In this document: positions 35,093 through 44,225 of the stretch, piece by piece | Layout of the letters: each line of letters opens with the position of its first letter | Position numbering within the stretch: position 1 is the first letter of the stretch | NCBI GenBank assembly: GCA_016703535.1 | Contig: JADJBV010000001.1 | Span: forward strand, 3,338,001-3,402,000 | From: Deltaproteobacteria bacterium | GTDB taxonomy: Bacteria; Myxococcota; Kuafuiibacteriia; Kuafuiibacteriales; Kuafuiibacteriaceae | Length of the DNA: 64,000 bases | Reading direction: 5' to 3' | Made by a program: the position numbers and the translations under genes | Notes under the pieces: model-generated | Told to the model about the DNA's origin: nothing | What the model saw: the letters and a program-made list of their open reading frames with translations, nothing else | The model's database searches: none

Positions 35093-35989
35093 ATGGACCA
35101 ACCAAAGCAGCCCCTGGCGGGCAAGGTAGCGATCGTGACCGGCGCGAGCCGCGGCGGCGGGAGAGGGATCGCGGTCGAGCTCGGCGCGGCAGGAGCGATC
35201 GTCTATGTCACGGGACGCAGCACCCGCTCCGCCCCCGCCCCCGGCTACGGGAAGTTCCTCGAGGCCGCGACCTTGGCCTCGATGCCAGGCACGATCGAAG
35301 ACACGGCGGAGGAGGTCACCGCCGCCGGCGGTCATGGGATCCCGATCAAGTGTGATCACTCCAACGCCGCGGAGGTACGCGCCCTCTTCGCCCGAGTGGA
35401 AGAGGACCAGGGTCGAGTGGACGTCCTGGTCAACAACGCCTGGGGTGGCCACGAGACCTTCACCGCCGCCGCGCTCAGCGCGCCGTTTTGGGAGCAGCCG
35501 ATCGAACACTGGGGTTCGATGTTCGATCGGGGCGTGCGCAACCACGTGTTGGCCTGCCAAGTGGCGGCGCCGATCTTCGTCCGCCAAAACGACGGCCTGA
35601 TCGTCACCACCACCTTCTGGGATCGCGGCCACTACCTGAAGGGCAACCTCTTCTACGATCTGGCGAAGGCCGCGATGAACCGGGTGGCGTTCGCGGTCGC
35701 GGAAGAACTCCGACCCCACGGCGTCGCGTCGATCGCCTTGTCACCGGGTTGGATGCGCACCGAGCTGGTGCTGGCGGGCCACCAGGCTGAGGAGTCGACC
35801 TGGAGAGATCGGCCGGCCCTGGCCCGCACCGAGTCTCCCCGCTACTTGGGCCGCGGCGTGGTGGCCTTGGCCTCGGACCCGGAGGTCATAAAGAAGAGCG
35901 GATCGATCCAGACGGTCGGGGCACTGGCGCTGGAGTACGGCTTCACGGACATCGACGGCCGAGTGGTGCCCCCCTTCGAACTCGGCTGA
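35093..35989 (+). CDS. short-chain dehydrogenase/reductase (SDR)
   Basis: The 298-residue enzyme belongs to the classical SDR group. It has a nucleotide-binding turn TGASRGGGRG, NNAWGG in place of the usual NNAG, and the catalytic YDLAK matching YxxxK. A GAGGAG ribosome-binding site precedes the ATG at 35093 by about 6 bases. It should be an NAD(P)-dependent oxidoreductase of a small hydroxyl or keto substrate. The substrate cannot be deduced. The AraC-type regulator immediately upstream is the likely controller. Confidence 0.9.
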   Translation: MDQPKQPLAGKVAIVTGASRGGGRGIAVELGAAGAIVYVTGRSTRSAPAPGYGKFLEAATLASMPGTIEDTAEEVTAAGGHGIPIKCDHSNAAEVRALFARVEEDQGRVDVLVNNAWGGHETFTAAALSAPFWEQPIEHWGSMFDRGVRNHVLACQVAAPIFVRQNDGLIVTTTFWDRGHYLKGNLFYDLAKAAMNRVAFAVAEELRPHGVASIALSPGWMRTELVLAGHQAEESTWRDRPALARTESPRYLGRGVVALASDPEVIKKSGSIQTVGALALEYGFTDIDGRVVPPFELG

Positions 35990-36073
35990 GGGAGCCCACC
36001 GGACGGGCAGGTGCCTCAGCGTATCGAGCCCATACGCGACCGATGGAGCGAAGCGGTGCACGAAGCTGGCGCG

Positions 36074-36106
36074 AAAAAGACCGGCGCTCGAGGAGCAATG
36101 AGCCGG
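36074..36106 (-). terminator. intrinsic terminator of the vWA lipoprotein gene
   Basis: Read on the minus strand, CCGGC and GCCGG enclose an inner GCTC-CTC-GAGC stem with a bulge and are followed by TCTTTTT. It lies 42 bp after the stop codon at 36148. This is a plausible Rho-independent terminator. The rest of 35990-36147 holds no gene I can support. Confidence 0.5.
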
Positions 36107-36147
36107 GGGCGGGGCACGATGTCGCTCCCGGGCGCCAGCGGCCGCGA

Positions 36148-38496
36148 TCAGGGGCGGCAGAGACCCGTGTAGTCGATGACGATCTGGGCGCCGGGGGGCG
36201 GCACTTCGGTCCCATTGAAGTGCACCGAGTTGCCCGCCGGGTTGTAGTTCCAGCCGTTGGTGGCGTCTCGGGGGACCGGGATCCCATCGACGGTGACGGC
36301 GATGGAGGAGGGGTCGGCGGCCTGAGAGAGGTCCCACTCGTCCAAGGGCTGGAAGGTCTCGAGGCCGAGCTGCCTTAGCACCGGGTTCCAGTCGAGGAGG
36401 CAGATGTTGAAGAAGATGCCGCCCATCTGCTGGGTCATCCACGAATAACGAAGGCCGGGCGCGGCCGAAAACTCGCCGGTTTGACAGGCCTCGACCACCG
36501 GACCGGCGATGGCGTGGACCTTCACCCGATCCTTTCGGTGGGTGCCTTTCACCGACCAGAAGTAGTCGCGCAACACCTGGTTGGACTCGAGGGACTGATC
36601 CTCTTCGTCGCTCATGGTGACGATCGAAAGTTTGGCGTCGTCGCGCACGAAGCCAGCGTTGATGTTGGTGGCCGGATCCAAGGCCGGGTTGGTGGCTCGC
36701 TCCAGGGCCCGCATGGCGGCGCCAAGGCCGGCCTCGATGCCCGAACCCCGGGTGCCGACCTCGAAGGTGCAGGAGAAGGCGTCCTCTCGGTCGGGGTAGT
36801 CGTGGGCGATCATCGCCGGGTGCGGGAAACAGCGGCGGAACTTGCCGGCGTTGCTCGACTGGCTATCGGTGACGGTGACCGCCATCTGGTAGTCGGCGTT
36901 TTGGGCGTCAGCGAAGCCCACGAACTGAGATAGGTTTTGGATCAAACGCGCTTGTTCATCGTACATCGAGCAGGAGTCGTCGATGACCCAGAGGATGTCG
37001 ACCTTGGGGCCCTCCAGCTGCTCGAACACGTCGGTGGTGGCGCCATCGCCGGCGCCGTTGCCGCGAAGGACGACCTCGAAGGGATCGTTGCCGGCGTTGT
37101 GATGAATGAAGAGGCGGGTCTGGTGCACCACCGGGACCTCCCGGGTCGGATAAAACTGCAGCGAAACGCGCATCTCCGAGTCGGGCGCCACGTTCATGGG
37201 CTGGTTGAAGTTGGCGACGGGGGTGCCATTGATGGTGACGCCAGCGACCTGGAACAGCTGGTCACCGGTGCTCTCGACCTCCAGGCGGCTGATGGTGAGG
37301 GGCGCCGCACCAACGCTGAAGATCTGGACGTCGCGGCTTTGGGACGCGCATTCGCTGCGTTGGGCCGGGCCCTGGGGGTTCTTGAAGATCACCGTGCCGA
37401 AGTCGAGGGCCGCCGGGAACGCCTGGATCTTGGGGAGCGCGGCGTTGCCGTTCAGGATCACCGAAAAACGTGGGTTGCGCGCGTCGTTGGTGCCGATGGT
37501 CAAGAGGCCTTGGTCGCCCAACTCCTCGCCGGGTCGGTCGTAGTTGACGACAACCTCCAGGGTCTGGCGCGGCCCGACCATCTTCGGATAACCGGTGGAG
37601 TCGGTGGAGTAGTAATAGAAGCCGTTGCTGATCACCGCTGAGGTGACCGCCGCGTCTTTGGCGCAGGTGTTGGTCAAGCGGACCCGCCGGCTGGAGATCA
37701 TCCCCGGCGCGGTGCGGGGGAACTGGAGCCGATCGGTGTCGATGGTGAAACAACCGTAGAGCGGAGGTTCACCTTCGAAGGTCACGATCGCCTCGCTGCC
37801 TTCGGTCTCTTTCACCCGAAGTTCCCGAACCGGCGTGCCCGGTTGGCCGCTGACGGCGATGTGCTGCACCTCCAGGTCGTAGCTGCCGCCGGCGGGGATG
37901 GTGAAGGGCAACTCGGGCTCGTTGAGGATCTCGAAGAGCGCCCGATCGGTGAACAAGCGGTTGACCTCGCACTCGTGGGTGGTCACCGCGGAGATGGTGA
38001 CCTTCTTGATCTCTCCGAGCAGGAAGCTCTGACGGGACGGACCGGCGGTGATGGCACAAGGTTCACGGGCCGGGCCGTAAAGACCGAGCTTGGCCTCGGG
38101 TGAGGTCTGATCGTTGGTGCGGATCACCACCTGCGCCTCGTGGATGCCGACCGCGGTCGGCTCGAAGCGCACGAAGATCTCGCCTCGCTGGCCGGGCAAC
38201 AACACCCGCGGCCGGCTCGACACCCGGAAGTGGGCCGCGCCGACGCCGTCGACGATGACGTCTTCGACGTTGAGGTTGCCGTCGCCGTCGTTGCCGATCT
38301 GAATGACGCGCGGGTCGACGACCGAACGGCCCACGACCACCTCGTCGAACTGGAGGGTGGCTCCGGCCTCGGGCGACAACACCAGCTTGGGTCGCACCAA
38401 GCCCAACCCAGGATCGTCTTCACAACCGGCGAGGATCAGGGCCGCGGCCGGCACCAAAGAGGTCAGAAGGGCCCGCAATTTCGGGTTCAGGGTCAT
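36148..38496 (-). CDS. choice-of-anchor-D lipoprotein with von Willebrand A domain
   Basis: The protein has 782 residues from the ATG at 38496, chosen because it begins a lipoprotein signal ending LAGC. Several Ig-like ASH/choice-of-anchor-D domains follow (ATLQFDEVVVGRSV, LDFGTVIFKNPQGP, GEIFVRFEPTAVGIHEAQVVI). A vWA domain has the metal-site motif DDSCS in DILWVIDDSCSM. The C-terminus carries another small beta domain ending in YTGLC. Such lipoproteins are common in Myxococcota and are thought to act in surface adhesion or protein binding. No ligand can be inferred. The longer frame to 38742 overlaps the upstream hexapeptide gene and looks like a read-back. Confidence 0.82.
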   Translation of the reverse strand: MTLNPKLRALLTSLVPAAALILAGCEDDPGLGLVRPKLVLSPEAGATLQFDEVVVGRSVVDPRVIQIGNDGDGNLNVEDVIVDGVGAAHFRVSSRPRVLLPGQRGEIFVRFEPTAVGIHEAQVVIRTNDQTSPEAKLGLYGPAREPCAITAGPSRQSFLLGEIKKVTISAVTTHECEVNRLFTDRALFEILNEPELPFTIPAGGSYDLEVQHIAVSGQPGTPVRELRVKETEGSEAIVTFEGEPPLYGCFTIDTDRLQFPRTAPGMISSRRVRLTNTCAKDAAVTSAVISNGFYYYSTDSTGYPKMVGPRQTLEVVVNYDRPGEELGDQGLLTIGTNDARNPRFSVILNGNAALPKIQAFPAALDFGTVIFKNPQGPAQRSECASQSRDVQIFSVGAAPLTISRLEVESTGDQLFQVAGVTINGTPVANFNQPMNVAPDSEMRVSLQFYPTREVPVVHQTRLFIHHNAGNDPFEVVLRGNGAGDGATTDVFEQLEGPKVDILWVIDDSCSMYDEQARLIQNLSQFVGFADAQNADYQMAVTVTDSQSSNAGKFRRCFPHPAMIAHDYPDREDAFSCTFEVGTRGSGIEAGLGAAMRALERATNPALDPATNINAGFVRDDAKLSIVTMSDEEDQSLESNQVLRDYFWSVKGTHRKDRVKVHAIAGPVVEACQTGEFSAAPGLRYSWMTQQMGGIFFNICLLDWNPVLRQLGLETFQPLDEWDLSQAADPSSIAVTVDGIPVPRDATNGWNYNPAGNSVHFNGTEVPPPGAQIVIDYTGLCRP

Positions 38497-38584
38497 CACA
38501 GTTCCGCTCCGTTGCGCCAAACGCGGGCGCATCATCGACCCGAGGGCCAACCGCCCGGATCCGCCCAATGTCCGAGATCCGCGG

Positions 38585-39838
38585 CTATCGCTCGGGACCG
38601 ACCGAGTCCAGCGGGACCAGCCGCCCCCCCCGGACGGTGAGCACGGTCCCCTCGGGGTATTCGCCACATTCCGAGGCGAAAAAGCCTGGATCGCCGACCA
38701 CCAGGCTGCCGTTCGGAATTGCACGCCCCGCTTGTATTGCAACCTGCGCGCCGAGGGTGACCCGGTGGCCGAGGCAGGCCCCCAAAAACGGTCCCACCGA
38801 AACCAGGTGCCCTTGGTGCTCGACCCGGATCTCTCCCTTGAGTTTGGCGTCGATCAGCCAGGCCGAGGTGGTGAGGAAAACCTCCCGGCCGAACAACGAC
38901 AGTTGGGCCTTGTAGCTGGCCAAGGTGCCCCCGGGCATGGCCGCACAAAACGCGAAGTAAGATCCGCGGAGCACCCGCACCCGCTCGGCCAGGGTGCAGC
39001 CCATCAAGACCGCGTGGTCCTGGACCACGACCCCGGGCCCGATGACGCTGCGGTGGACGTGGGCGTGGGCCTCGACGATCGCCCCAGGGCCGATCACCGC
39101 GGCCTCGAGATCGGCGGTGGGGTGGACCTTCGCCGTGGGGTGCACGAAGACCAACTTCCGAGCGATGGCGTCCGGGCTCTTCTGGAACGACCACTTGAGG
39201 CGCAGCGCCAGGCGCGGCTCCGCCCGCAAGCGATCGAGCAAGGTCACGCCGATGGCCAGCTGGGAGAGGCGCAACAGGTGAACCCAATGCCGCACGTTGG
39301 CCACCAAGCGGGCCGTCAACGGAGCCTCGGCGCCGGCCTCCGTTTCGCGAGATCCAGCCTCCCCCAAGACCATCGACGGCGGCAGGGCCAGGCGGGTGGT
39401 GCGTTCCCTCCGCTCAATGGAGAGCGGCTGACAACGCTCCCGCAGCGCGTCGAAGTCGACGAGGGGCGTGGGGCTGCTGACGTAGTAGAGATCGTGCAGC
39501 CGCCCCCCTCCTTCGCCCTGGGGTGCATCCTGCATGGGTTCGGTGGCCCGGGCCGCCGCCGACGGAGGCATGGCCACCACCCGATCTCCCCCTAGCGCCC
39601 GGGCGTCGGCCAAAAATTGCCGCAGGGCCATCTCGCTGAACCAAACGTCGTCTGAAAAGACCACCGCCGGCCGTTCGGTCACTTGGGTCAGGTCGTCGAC
39701 CTCGACCAGGGAGAAACCGGCGGCCTTGACGGCGTCGGATTGCCAGACGCCCACCGGACGTTCCGCGACGTATAGGTCCCGCACCTCATCGCCGAAGGGC
39801 ATGAGGCGCCGACCGCTGCGCTTCCGGTAGACCCGCAC
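38585..39838 (-). CDS. GlmU-like protein with left-handed beta-helix (hexapeptide) domain
   Basis: The 417-residue protein has an N-terminal alpha/beta region like the degenerate nucleotidyltransferase half of GlmU-type sugar-phosphate proteins (EVRDLYVAERPVGVWQ). A C-terminal series of hexapeptide repeats follows (VHPTADLEAAVIGPGAIVEAHAHVHRSVIGPG cited as the helix core). The usual nucleotide-binding G-G-x-G-T-R motif is not obvious, so transferase activity of the N-terminal half is doubtful. A GTG at 39838 is the start that keeps the N-terminal domain intact. It lies 88 bp upstream of the vWA lipoprotein gene and reads divergently from the MATE gene. Confidence 0.72.
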   Translation of the reverse strand: MRVYRKRSGRRLMPFGDEVRDLYVAERPVGVWQSDAVKAAGFSLVEVDDLTQVTERPAVVFSDDVWFSEMALRQFLADARALGGDRVVAMPPSAAARATEPMQDAPQGEGGGRLHDLYYVSSPTPLVDFDALRERCQPLSIERRERTTRLALPPSMVLGEAGSRETEAGAEAPLTARLVANVRHWVHLLRLSQLAIGVTLLDRLRAEPRLALRLKWSFQKSPDAIARKLVFVHPTAKVHPTADLEAAVIGPGAIVEAHAHVHRSVIGPGVVVQDHAVLMGCTLAERVRVLRGSYFAFCAAMPGGTLASYKAQLSLFGREVFLTTSAWLIDAKLKGEIRVEHQGHLVSVGPFLGACLGHRVTLGAQVAIQAGRAIPNGSLVVGDPGFFASECGEYPEGTVLTVRGGRLVPLDSVGPER

Positions 39839-39877
39839 GGCCGCGGACTGTACCAGGGAGGCCCTCGAGGAACGAGC

Positions 39878-41236
39878 ATGGACGCCAACCAGACCTCAGC
39901 GCCCGCGTTGCGTACCCTCCTGACCTTGGCTTGGCCCATCGTAGTCTCCCGCTCGACCCAGGTGGTGGTTGGCCTCTCCGACGCCTTGATGGTGGCCCAC
40001 CTCGGTGAAGACGCGCTGGCCGCCACCACCGCCGGCTCGATGAACACCTTCTCGGCGCTGATCTTCCCGATGGGGATCGTCTTCATCGTCTCCAGCTTCG
40101 CTTCGCAGCTGACCGGCCGAGGGGATCGGGTCGGGGCCCGGCGCTACGGCTGGTACGGTCTGCTGGTCGGTTTGGCCGCCGGGGTCGTCGGGTTCCTGGC
40201 GATCCCGGTGGTGCCGACCGCCTTGGGCTGGTTCGAGTTTTCGCCGACGGTCCTGGTCTTGATGAGCGGCTACATCCAGATCCGCATCGCCAGCATCGGC
40301 GCGGTGGTCGGCATGGAGACCCTGGCCAACTACTACGGCGGTCTGGGCAACACGGTCCGCCCGATGATCGCCAACGTCGCGGCGATGATCCTCAACCTGT
40401 TCGGCAACTGGCTGTTGATCGACGGTCGGCTGGGGATGCCGGCCTTGGGCGTCGACGGTGCGGCCTGGGCCAGCGCCCTCGCCACCACCCTCGCCTTCCT
40501 TGGTCTCTTCGTCAGCTTCCTCTGGGACGGACGCCACGACGGGATCCTGCCCAAACTCCACGGCCACGAGCTGCTGCGCATGTTGCGCTTCGGCCTGCCC
40601 TCGGGCTTCAACTGGTTCTTCGAGTTCTACGCCTTCAACTTCTTCGTCAACGTGGTGATGGCCGGCCTGGGCACCACCGCCTTGGCGGCGATGATGGCGG
40701 TCATGCAGCTCAACTCGGTCTCCTTCATGCCGGCCTTCGGCATCGCCAGCGCCGGCTCCATCTTGGTGGGGCAGGCCATCGGCGCCAGCAAAAAGGACGA
40801 GGTTCCGTCGTTGGTGTTTTTGGTCTTTAAAGTCGCCGGGATCTGGCAAGGCATCGTCGGGGTGGCCTACCTGCTCTTCCCAGCGCTCCTGTTCAGGCCC
40901 TTCCAGGGCGGCCTCGAGGCGCCCGAGCTGCTCCTGGTGGGCACCCGGATGTTGATGTTGTCGGCGGCCTGGCAACTCTTCGACTCGGCCGCCACCGCCC
41001 TGGGTGAGGCCCTCCGCGCCGCCGGCGACACCGCCTACGTGATGTGGATGCGCATCGCGATCGCCTGGTTGATCTTCGCGCCCGGCAGCTACTTTACGGT
41101 TCGGTACCTAGGCGGCGGCGACGTGGTGGCGGTCGCCTGGGTGGTCGCCTATTTGGGGATCTTGGCCTTGGCCTTGTGGTTGCGCTTCCGCTCCGGGGCC
41201 TGGCGTCTCCTCCAGCTGGTCGAGCCCACACTCTGA
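39878..41236 (+). CDS. MATE-family efflux transporter
   Basis: The 452-residue membrane protein has about twelve helices in two similar halves. It starts with LLTLAWPIVVSRSTQVVVGLSDALMVAHLG, the typical first-helix signature of MATE exporters, and has the second-half counterpart MLRFGLPSGFNWFFEFYAFNFFV. MATE proteins export cationic drugs, dyes or metabolites using a Na+ or H+ gradient; the substrate is unknown. The last 88 bp overlap the 3' end of a GIY-YIG gene on the opposite strand. Confidence 0.92.
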   Translation: MDANQTSAPALRTLLTLAWPIVVSRSTQVVVGLSDALMVAHLGEDALAATTAGSMNTFSALIFPMGIVFIVSSFASQLTGRGDRVGARRYGWYGLLVGLAAGVVGFLAIPVVPTALGWFEFSPTVLVLMSGYIQIRIASIGAVVGMETLANYYGGLGNTVRPMIANVAAMILNLFGNWLLIDGRLGMPALGVDGAAWASALATTLAFLGLFVSFLWDGRHDGILPKLHGHELLRMLRFGLPSGFNWFFEFYAFNFFVNVVMAGLGTTALAAMMAVMQLNSVSFMPAFGIASAGSILVGQAIGASKKDEVPSLVFLVFKVAGIWQGIVGVAYLLFPALLFRPFQGGLEAPELLLVGTRMLMLSAAWQLFDSAATALGEALRAAGDTAYVMWMRIAIAWLIFAPGSYFTVRYLGGGDVVAVAWVVAYLGILALALWLRFRSGAWRLLQLVEPTL

Positions 41237-41487
41237 AGATAGGCCAGTTTTTCGGCCTTATTCTGGGCCTTGATCGCCAGCTCGGCCCTCAAGGCCTCGG
41301 ATCGGGTCAAGCACCTCGAGGTGCCCAACAAACGCAGCGGTCCACGGCCCCGGGTGTATTTGGCGCCTTTGCCTGCTTGGTGTTTGTCCAGGCGAGCGGC
41401 GACGTCCTTGGCGATGCCGCAGTAATAACTGCCGTCGGCGCAGCCGAGCAGGTACACGTACCATTCCCGCTTCGGGCGCGTCGCCAT
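41149..41487 (-). CDS. GIY-YIG domain protein (YhbQ/UPF0213-like)
   Basis: The product is 112 residues from the ATG at 41487, which overlaps the dnaB stop by one base (TGATG). A GTG one codon earlier is possible. It has the compact GIY-YIG fold signature: YVYLLGCADGSYYCGI, then GKGAKYTRGRGPLRLL and SEALRAELAIKAQNKAEKL. This small family is related to UvrC/homing nuclease catalytic domains, and its cellular role is poorly known. About 30 extra basic residues at the C-terminus are encoded opposite the end of the MATE gene. It is likely co-transcribed with dnaB. Confidence 0.88.
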   Translation of the reverse strand: MATRPKREWYVYLLGCADGSYYCGIAKDVAARLDKHQAGKGAKYTRGRGPLRLLGTSRCLTRSEALRAELAIKAQNKAEKLAYLQSVGSTSWRRRQAPERKRNHKAKAKIPK

Positions 41488-42863
41488 CACTCGGAGCTGT
41501 AGTTGGAGTGGCGGCGCGGATCGTCGTCCGACAAGTTATCGAAGCGGGTGAACTCGTGAAAGAACCGACAGCGGGCCGTGCCGATGGGCCCGTTGCGTTG
41601 TTTGCCGATGATGATCTCGGCGACGCCCCGGTCTTCGGTCTCGGGATTGTAGACCTCGTCTCGGTAGACGAACATGATCACGTCGGCGTCCTGCTCGATG
41701 GCGCCGGACTCTCGGAGGTCACTCAGGCCGGGGCGTTTGTCGACCCGCTGCTCCACGCTGCGGTTGAGCTGAGACAAGGCCACCACCGGGACGCTGAGCT
41801 CCTTGGCCAAGGTCTTCAGGCCTCGGGAGATCTCGGAGATCTCTTGTTCGCGGCTTTGGGCGTTGGGGCTGCCGCGCATCAGCTGCAGGTAGTCCACGAT
41901 CACCAGGTCCAAGGCGTGTTCGGCCTTGAGGCGGCGACACTTGGCCCGCACCTCCAACACCGAGATCGCGCCGCTGTCGTCGATGTACATCGGAGCTTCG
42001 GAGAGACGCCCCGCCGCCCGGGCCAACTTGGGCCAGTCCTCTTCGCCCAAAAAGCCGCCCCGCAGCTTGGCCGAGTCGATGCGGCCTTCGCTGCACAACA
42101 TACGCATCACCAAACTCTCCTTCGACATTTCGAGGGAGAAGACCGCCACCGCCTTCTGTTCGATGGCCGAGGCGTGCAGGCCCATACCCAAAGCGAAGGC
42201 GGTTTTGCCCATCGACGGGCGGCCGGCGACGATCACCAGGTCCGAGGGCTGCAGGCCCGCGGTCTTGCGGTCGAGATCCATGATCCCGGTCGGCACGCCG
42301 GTCACGGCCTTCTTCTCCTCGGCCAACTTTTCGATACGCTTGAAGGCCTCGGTGACGATCTTGGAGACCGGGGTGATGCCTTGTTTGCTGCGGGCCTTGG
42401 CGATCTCGAAGATCAACTTTTCGGCGCCGTCGACCGCCTCTTCCGGCTCCGGCGACTCGTAGCCACTTTTGGCGATTTCGGTGCCGGCGGCGATCAACTT
42501 CCGCAACATCGACTTCTTGCGGACGATGTTGGAGTAGTGGCGGACGTTGGCGGCGGTGGCGACCGCTTCGCCCAAGGCCACGATGCCCGGCAGGCCTCCT
42601 ACTTGTTCCAGCTCGTTTTTGTTCCGGAGCAGACCCGACAAGGTGACCGCGTCGACCGGTTCACTCTTTTGCGCCAACTCGAGGACGGCCCGAAAGATGA
42701 TCTGGTTGGCGGGGCGGTAGAAGTCTTCGGGGCTCAGATCCTCGAGGGCGGTGTAGACCGCCTCGTTCTGCAGCAGGATCGATCCGAGCACGGCTCGCTC
42801 CGCCTCCAGGTCCTGAGGCGGTACACGCATGCGGGGCCCGTCGGGACGAGGATCCTCGCTCAT
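41487..42863 (-). CDS. dnaB: Replicative DNA helicase DnaB
   Basis: The 458-residue hexameric helicase unwinds DNA at the replication fork. The N-terminal primase-interacting domain begins PPQDLEAERAVLGSILL. The RecA-like C-terminal domain has Walker A GRPSMGKTA, SLEMSKESL, LVIVDYLQLM and SQLNRSVEQRVDKRP. Length and motifs match the family, with no intein inserted at the P-loop. It lies downstream of rplI, the classical rpsF-rplI-dnaB order, with a 129-bp gap that contains a small TGGGC-TGA-GCCCA stem (42965-42977). Confidence 0.97.
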   Translation of the reverse strand: MSEDPRPDGPRMRVPPQDLEAERAVLGSILLQNEAVYTALEDLSPEDFYRPANQIIFRAVLELAQKSEPVDAVTLSGLLRNKNELEQVGGLPGIVALGEAVATAANVRHYSNIVRKKSMLRKLIAAGTEIAKSGYESPEPEEAVDGAEKLIFEIAKARSKQGITPVSKIVTEAFKRIEKLAEEKKAVTGVPTGIMDLDRKTAGLQPSDLVIVAGRPSMGKTAFALGMGLHASAIEQKAVAVFSLEMSKESLVMRMLCSEGRIDSAKLRGGFLGEEDWPKLARAAGRLSEAPMYIDDSGAISVLEVRAKCRRLKAEHALDLVIVDYLQLMRGSPNAQSREQEISEISRGLKTLAKELSVPVVALSQLNRSVEQRVDKRPGLSDLRESGAIEQDADVIMFVYRDEVYNPETEDRGVAEIIIGKQRNGPIGTARCRFFHEFTRFDNLSDDDPRRHSNYSSE

Positions 42864-42992
42864 AGTTCACGATCATCTTTCGCGCGCCGGCCGGCAAGTC
42901 AGGGCCGTGCCCACCCCGCAAGCGGAGGGCGCAGCGAACCAACGGTGGGTGTTTGAAGCGTGGTTGGGCTGAGCCCAGCCGATGCCCGAGGC

Positions 42993-43691
42993 CTAGAGGC
43001 CGTCTTGGGCCATCCGCTCTTCGGTCGCCTTGGCCTCTTCTTCTTCGGCCTTCTTGCGGGCTTCGGCCCGGGCCTTGGCCTCGACCTCCGCCTGGGCCGC
43101 CAAAGCCGCCGCCGCAGCAGCTGCCGCGACCGCCGCCTCGGCCTGCTCCTTCTTGAAGGACTCTTGAGCGGCTTCGACCCGCTTCTTTTCGGCCTCGACG
43201 TCGGCCGCGCCCTCGGGGATCACCCAGAAGGACAGGTCGGTCTCGACGCCGCCGTCCAGACGAACCCGGGCCGTGTACCGGCCGACGGTGCGGATGTTTT
43301 CCTTCACCGTGATCCGGCGAGCGTCCACCTTGATCTTGGAGTCGGCCAACACCCGGGCGATGTCCCGGTTGGTGATGGTGCCGAAGAGCTTCTGCAGCTT
43401 CTCGATGATCGGCTTGCCGTCTTCGCCGATCTGGGGCGGAGCCACCCGAGCCTGCATGGTCACGGAGAGCTTCTGGATGACGCCCTTGGCCGTCTCGGCC
43501 TCCGCGGTGGCCAGCTGGCGCTTGTGGGCGGCCAGGCGCTTTTGGTGCTCGAGCTCCTTCATGGAGCGGACCGAAGCGAACACCGCCTTGCCCTGGGGAA
43601 TGAGATAGTTGCGGCCGTAACCGTCGCGGACGGTGACCAGGTCACCCACCACGCCCAAGTTCGCTACGTCCTCTTGCAGGATGATCTTCAT
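42993..43691 (-). CDS. rplI: 50S ribosomal protein L9 with long Ala/Glu-rich C-terminal extension
   Basis: L9 binds 23S rRNA and influences reading-frame maintenance. The first roughly 150 residues fit the family (KIILQEDVANLGVVGDLV, GYGRNYLIPQGKA, then the linker helix and C-domain). The product is about 232 residues against the usual 148. The extra roughly 70 are Ala, Glu and Lys-rich and end AQDGL. ATG codons at 43694 and 43691 both occur; the second fits the family start M-K/x-(V/I)-I-L. The gap to rpsF is only 24 bp, so rpsR (S18) is not in its usual place between them. Confidence 0.95.
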   Translation of the reverse strand: MKIILQEDVANLGVVGDLVTVRDGYGRNYLIPQGKAVFASVRSMKELEHQKRLAAHKRQLATAEAETAKGVIQKLSVTMQARVAPPQIGEDGKPIIEKLQKLFGTITNRDIARVLADSKIKVDARRITVKENIRTVGRYTARVRLDGGVETDLSFWVIPEGAADVEAEKKRVEAAQESFKKEQAEAAVAAAAAAAALAAQAEVEAKARAEARKKAEEEEAKATEERMAQDGL

Positions 43692-43715
43692 CATGACTCG
43701 TGCTCCAAACGGCGC

Positions 43716-44225
43716 CTATTCGCGGTCGTCTTCAATGCCAATGTCGCGATCCGAGTCGCGGTCGCCGCGGTCGCCGCGGTCGCCACGGTCATCCATGCCC
43801 CGCTCCGCCATCTTCTCTTCCCGCTCTTTGCGCTCGGACTCGAGGCGCGCCTTTTCGGCGGCCCGGTCGCGGACCATCTTCTCGACCTCGGCCTTCTTGG
43901 CCTCGATGTCGCTGACGTCCCCGTTGAGGGTGGTGACGTAGCGGATCACGTGTTCGTTGTTGCGGAGCGAACGCTCCAGCTCTTCGACGATGCCGACGTT
44001 CCCCACATAGTGGAACAGAACGTAGTTCCCGCGGCCGGCGCCCTTCATCTCGAAGGACAACTTGCGCTTGCCCCAGCGATCCTCGCGCAGCATCTCGCCG
44101 CTCATCTTCGCGACGACGCCCTTCACCCGGTCGACCACTTCGCCGTTGACGACGTCGTCCGCCAGGTCGGGATTGACCACAAAGACCGTCTCGTACTCGC
44201 GGAGCTTGCTCAAAGTCGTGCTCAT
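43716..44225 (-). CDS. rpsF: 30S ribosomal protein S6 with acidic/basic extension
   Basis: S6 is a small-subunit protein that pairs with S18. The core spans about residues 8-105 (REYETVFVVNPDLADD, GKRKLSFEMKGAGRGNYVLFHY). The product is 169 residues. The tail after about 115 is highly charged and contains repeats of DRGDRGDRGDRD. The ATG at 44225 overlaps the pth stop (ATGA). The gene keeps the family context pth-rpsF-rplI. Confidence 0.95.
   Translation of the reverse strand: MSTTLSKLREYETVFVVNPDLADDVVNGEVVDRVKGVVAKMSGEMLREDRWGKRKLSFEMKGAGRGNYVLFHYVGNVGIVEELERSLRNNEHVIRYVTTLNGDVSDIEAKKAEVEKMVRDRAAEKARLESERKEREEKMAERGMDDRGDRGDRGDRDSDRDIGIEDDRE
43761..43787. repeat. 9-bp tandem repeat inside rpsF
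   Basis: Three head-to-tail copies of GTCGCCGCG (the last has one change) encode the Arg-Gly-Asp run of the S6 tail. Copy-number change would alter the tail by three residues per unit. Confidence 0.75.

Noticed and set aside
38496..38742. Upstream extension of the vWA lipoprotein frame
   Set aside because: It reads back into the hexapeptide gene and lacks a signal peptide, while the internal ATG begins a lipoprotein signal.
41508..42956. 482-codon frame on the plus strand opposite dnaB
   Set aside because: Antisense shadow of a well-conserved helicase gene.
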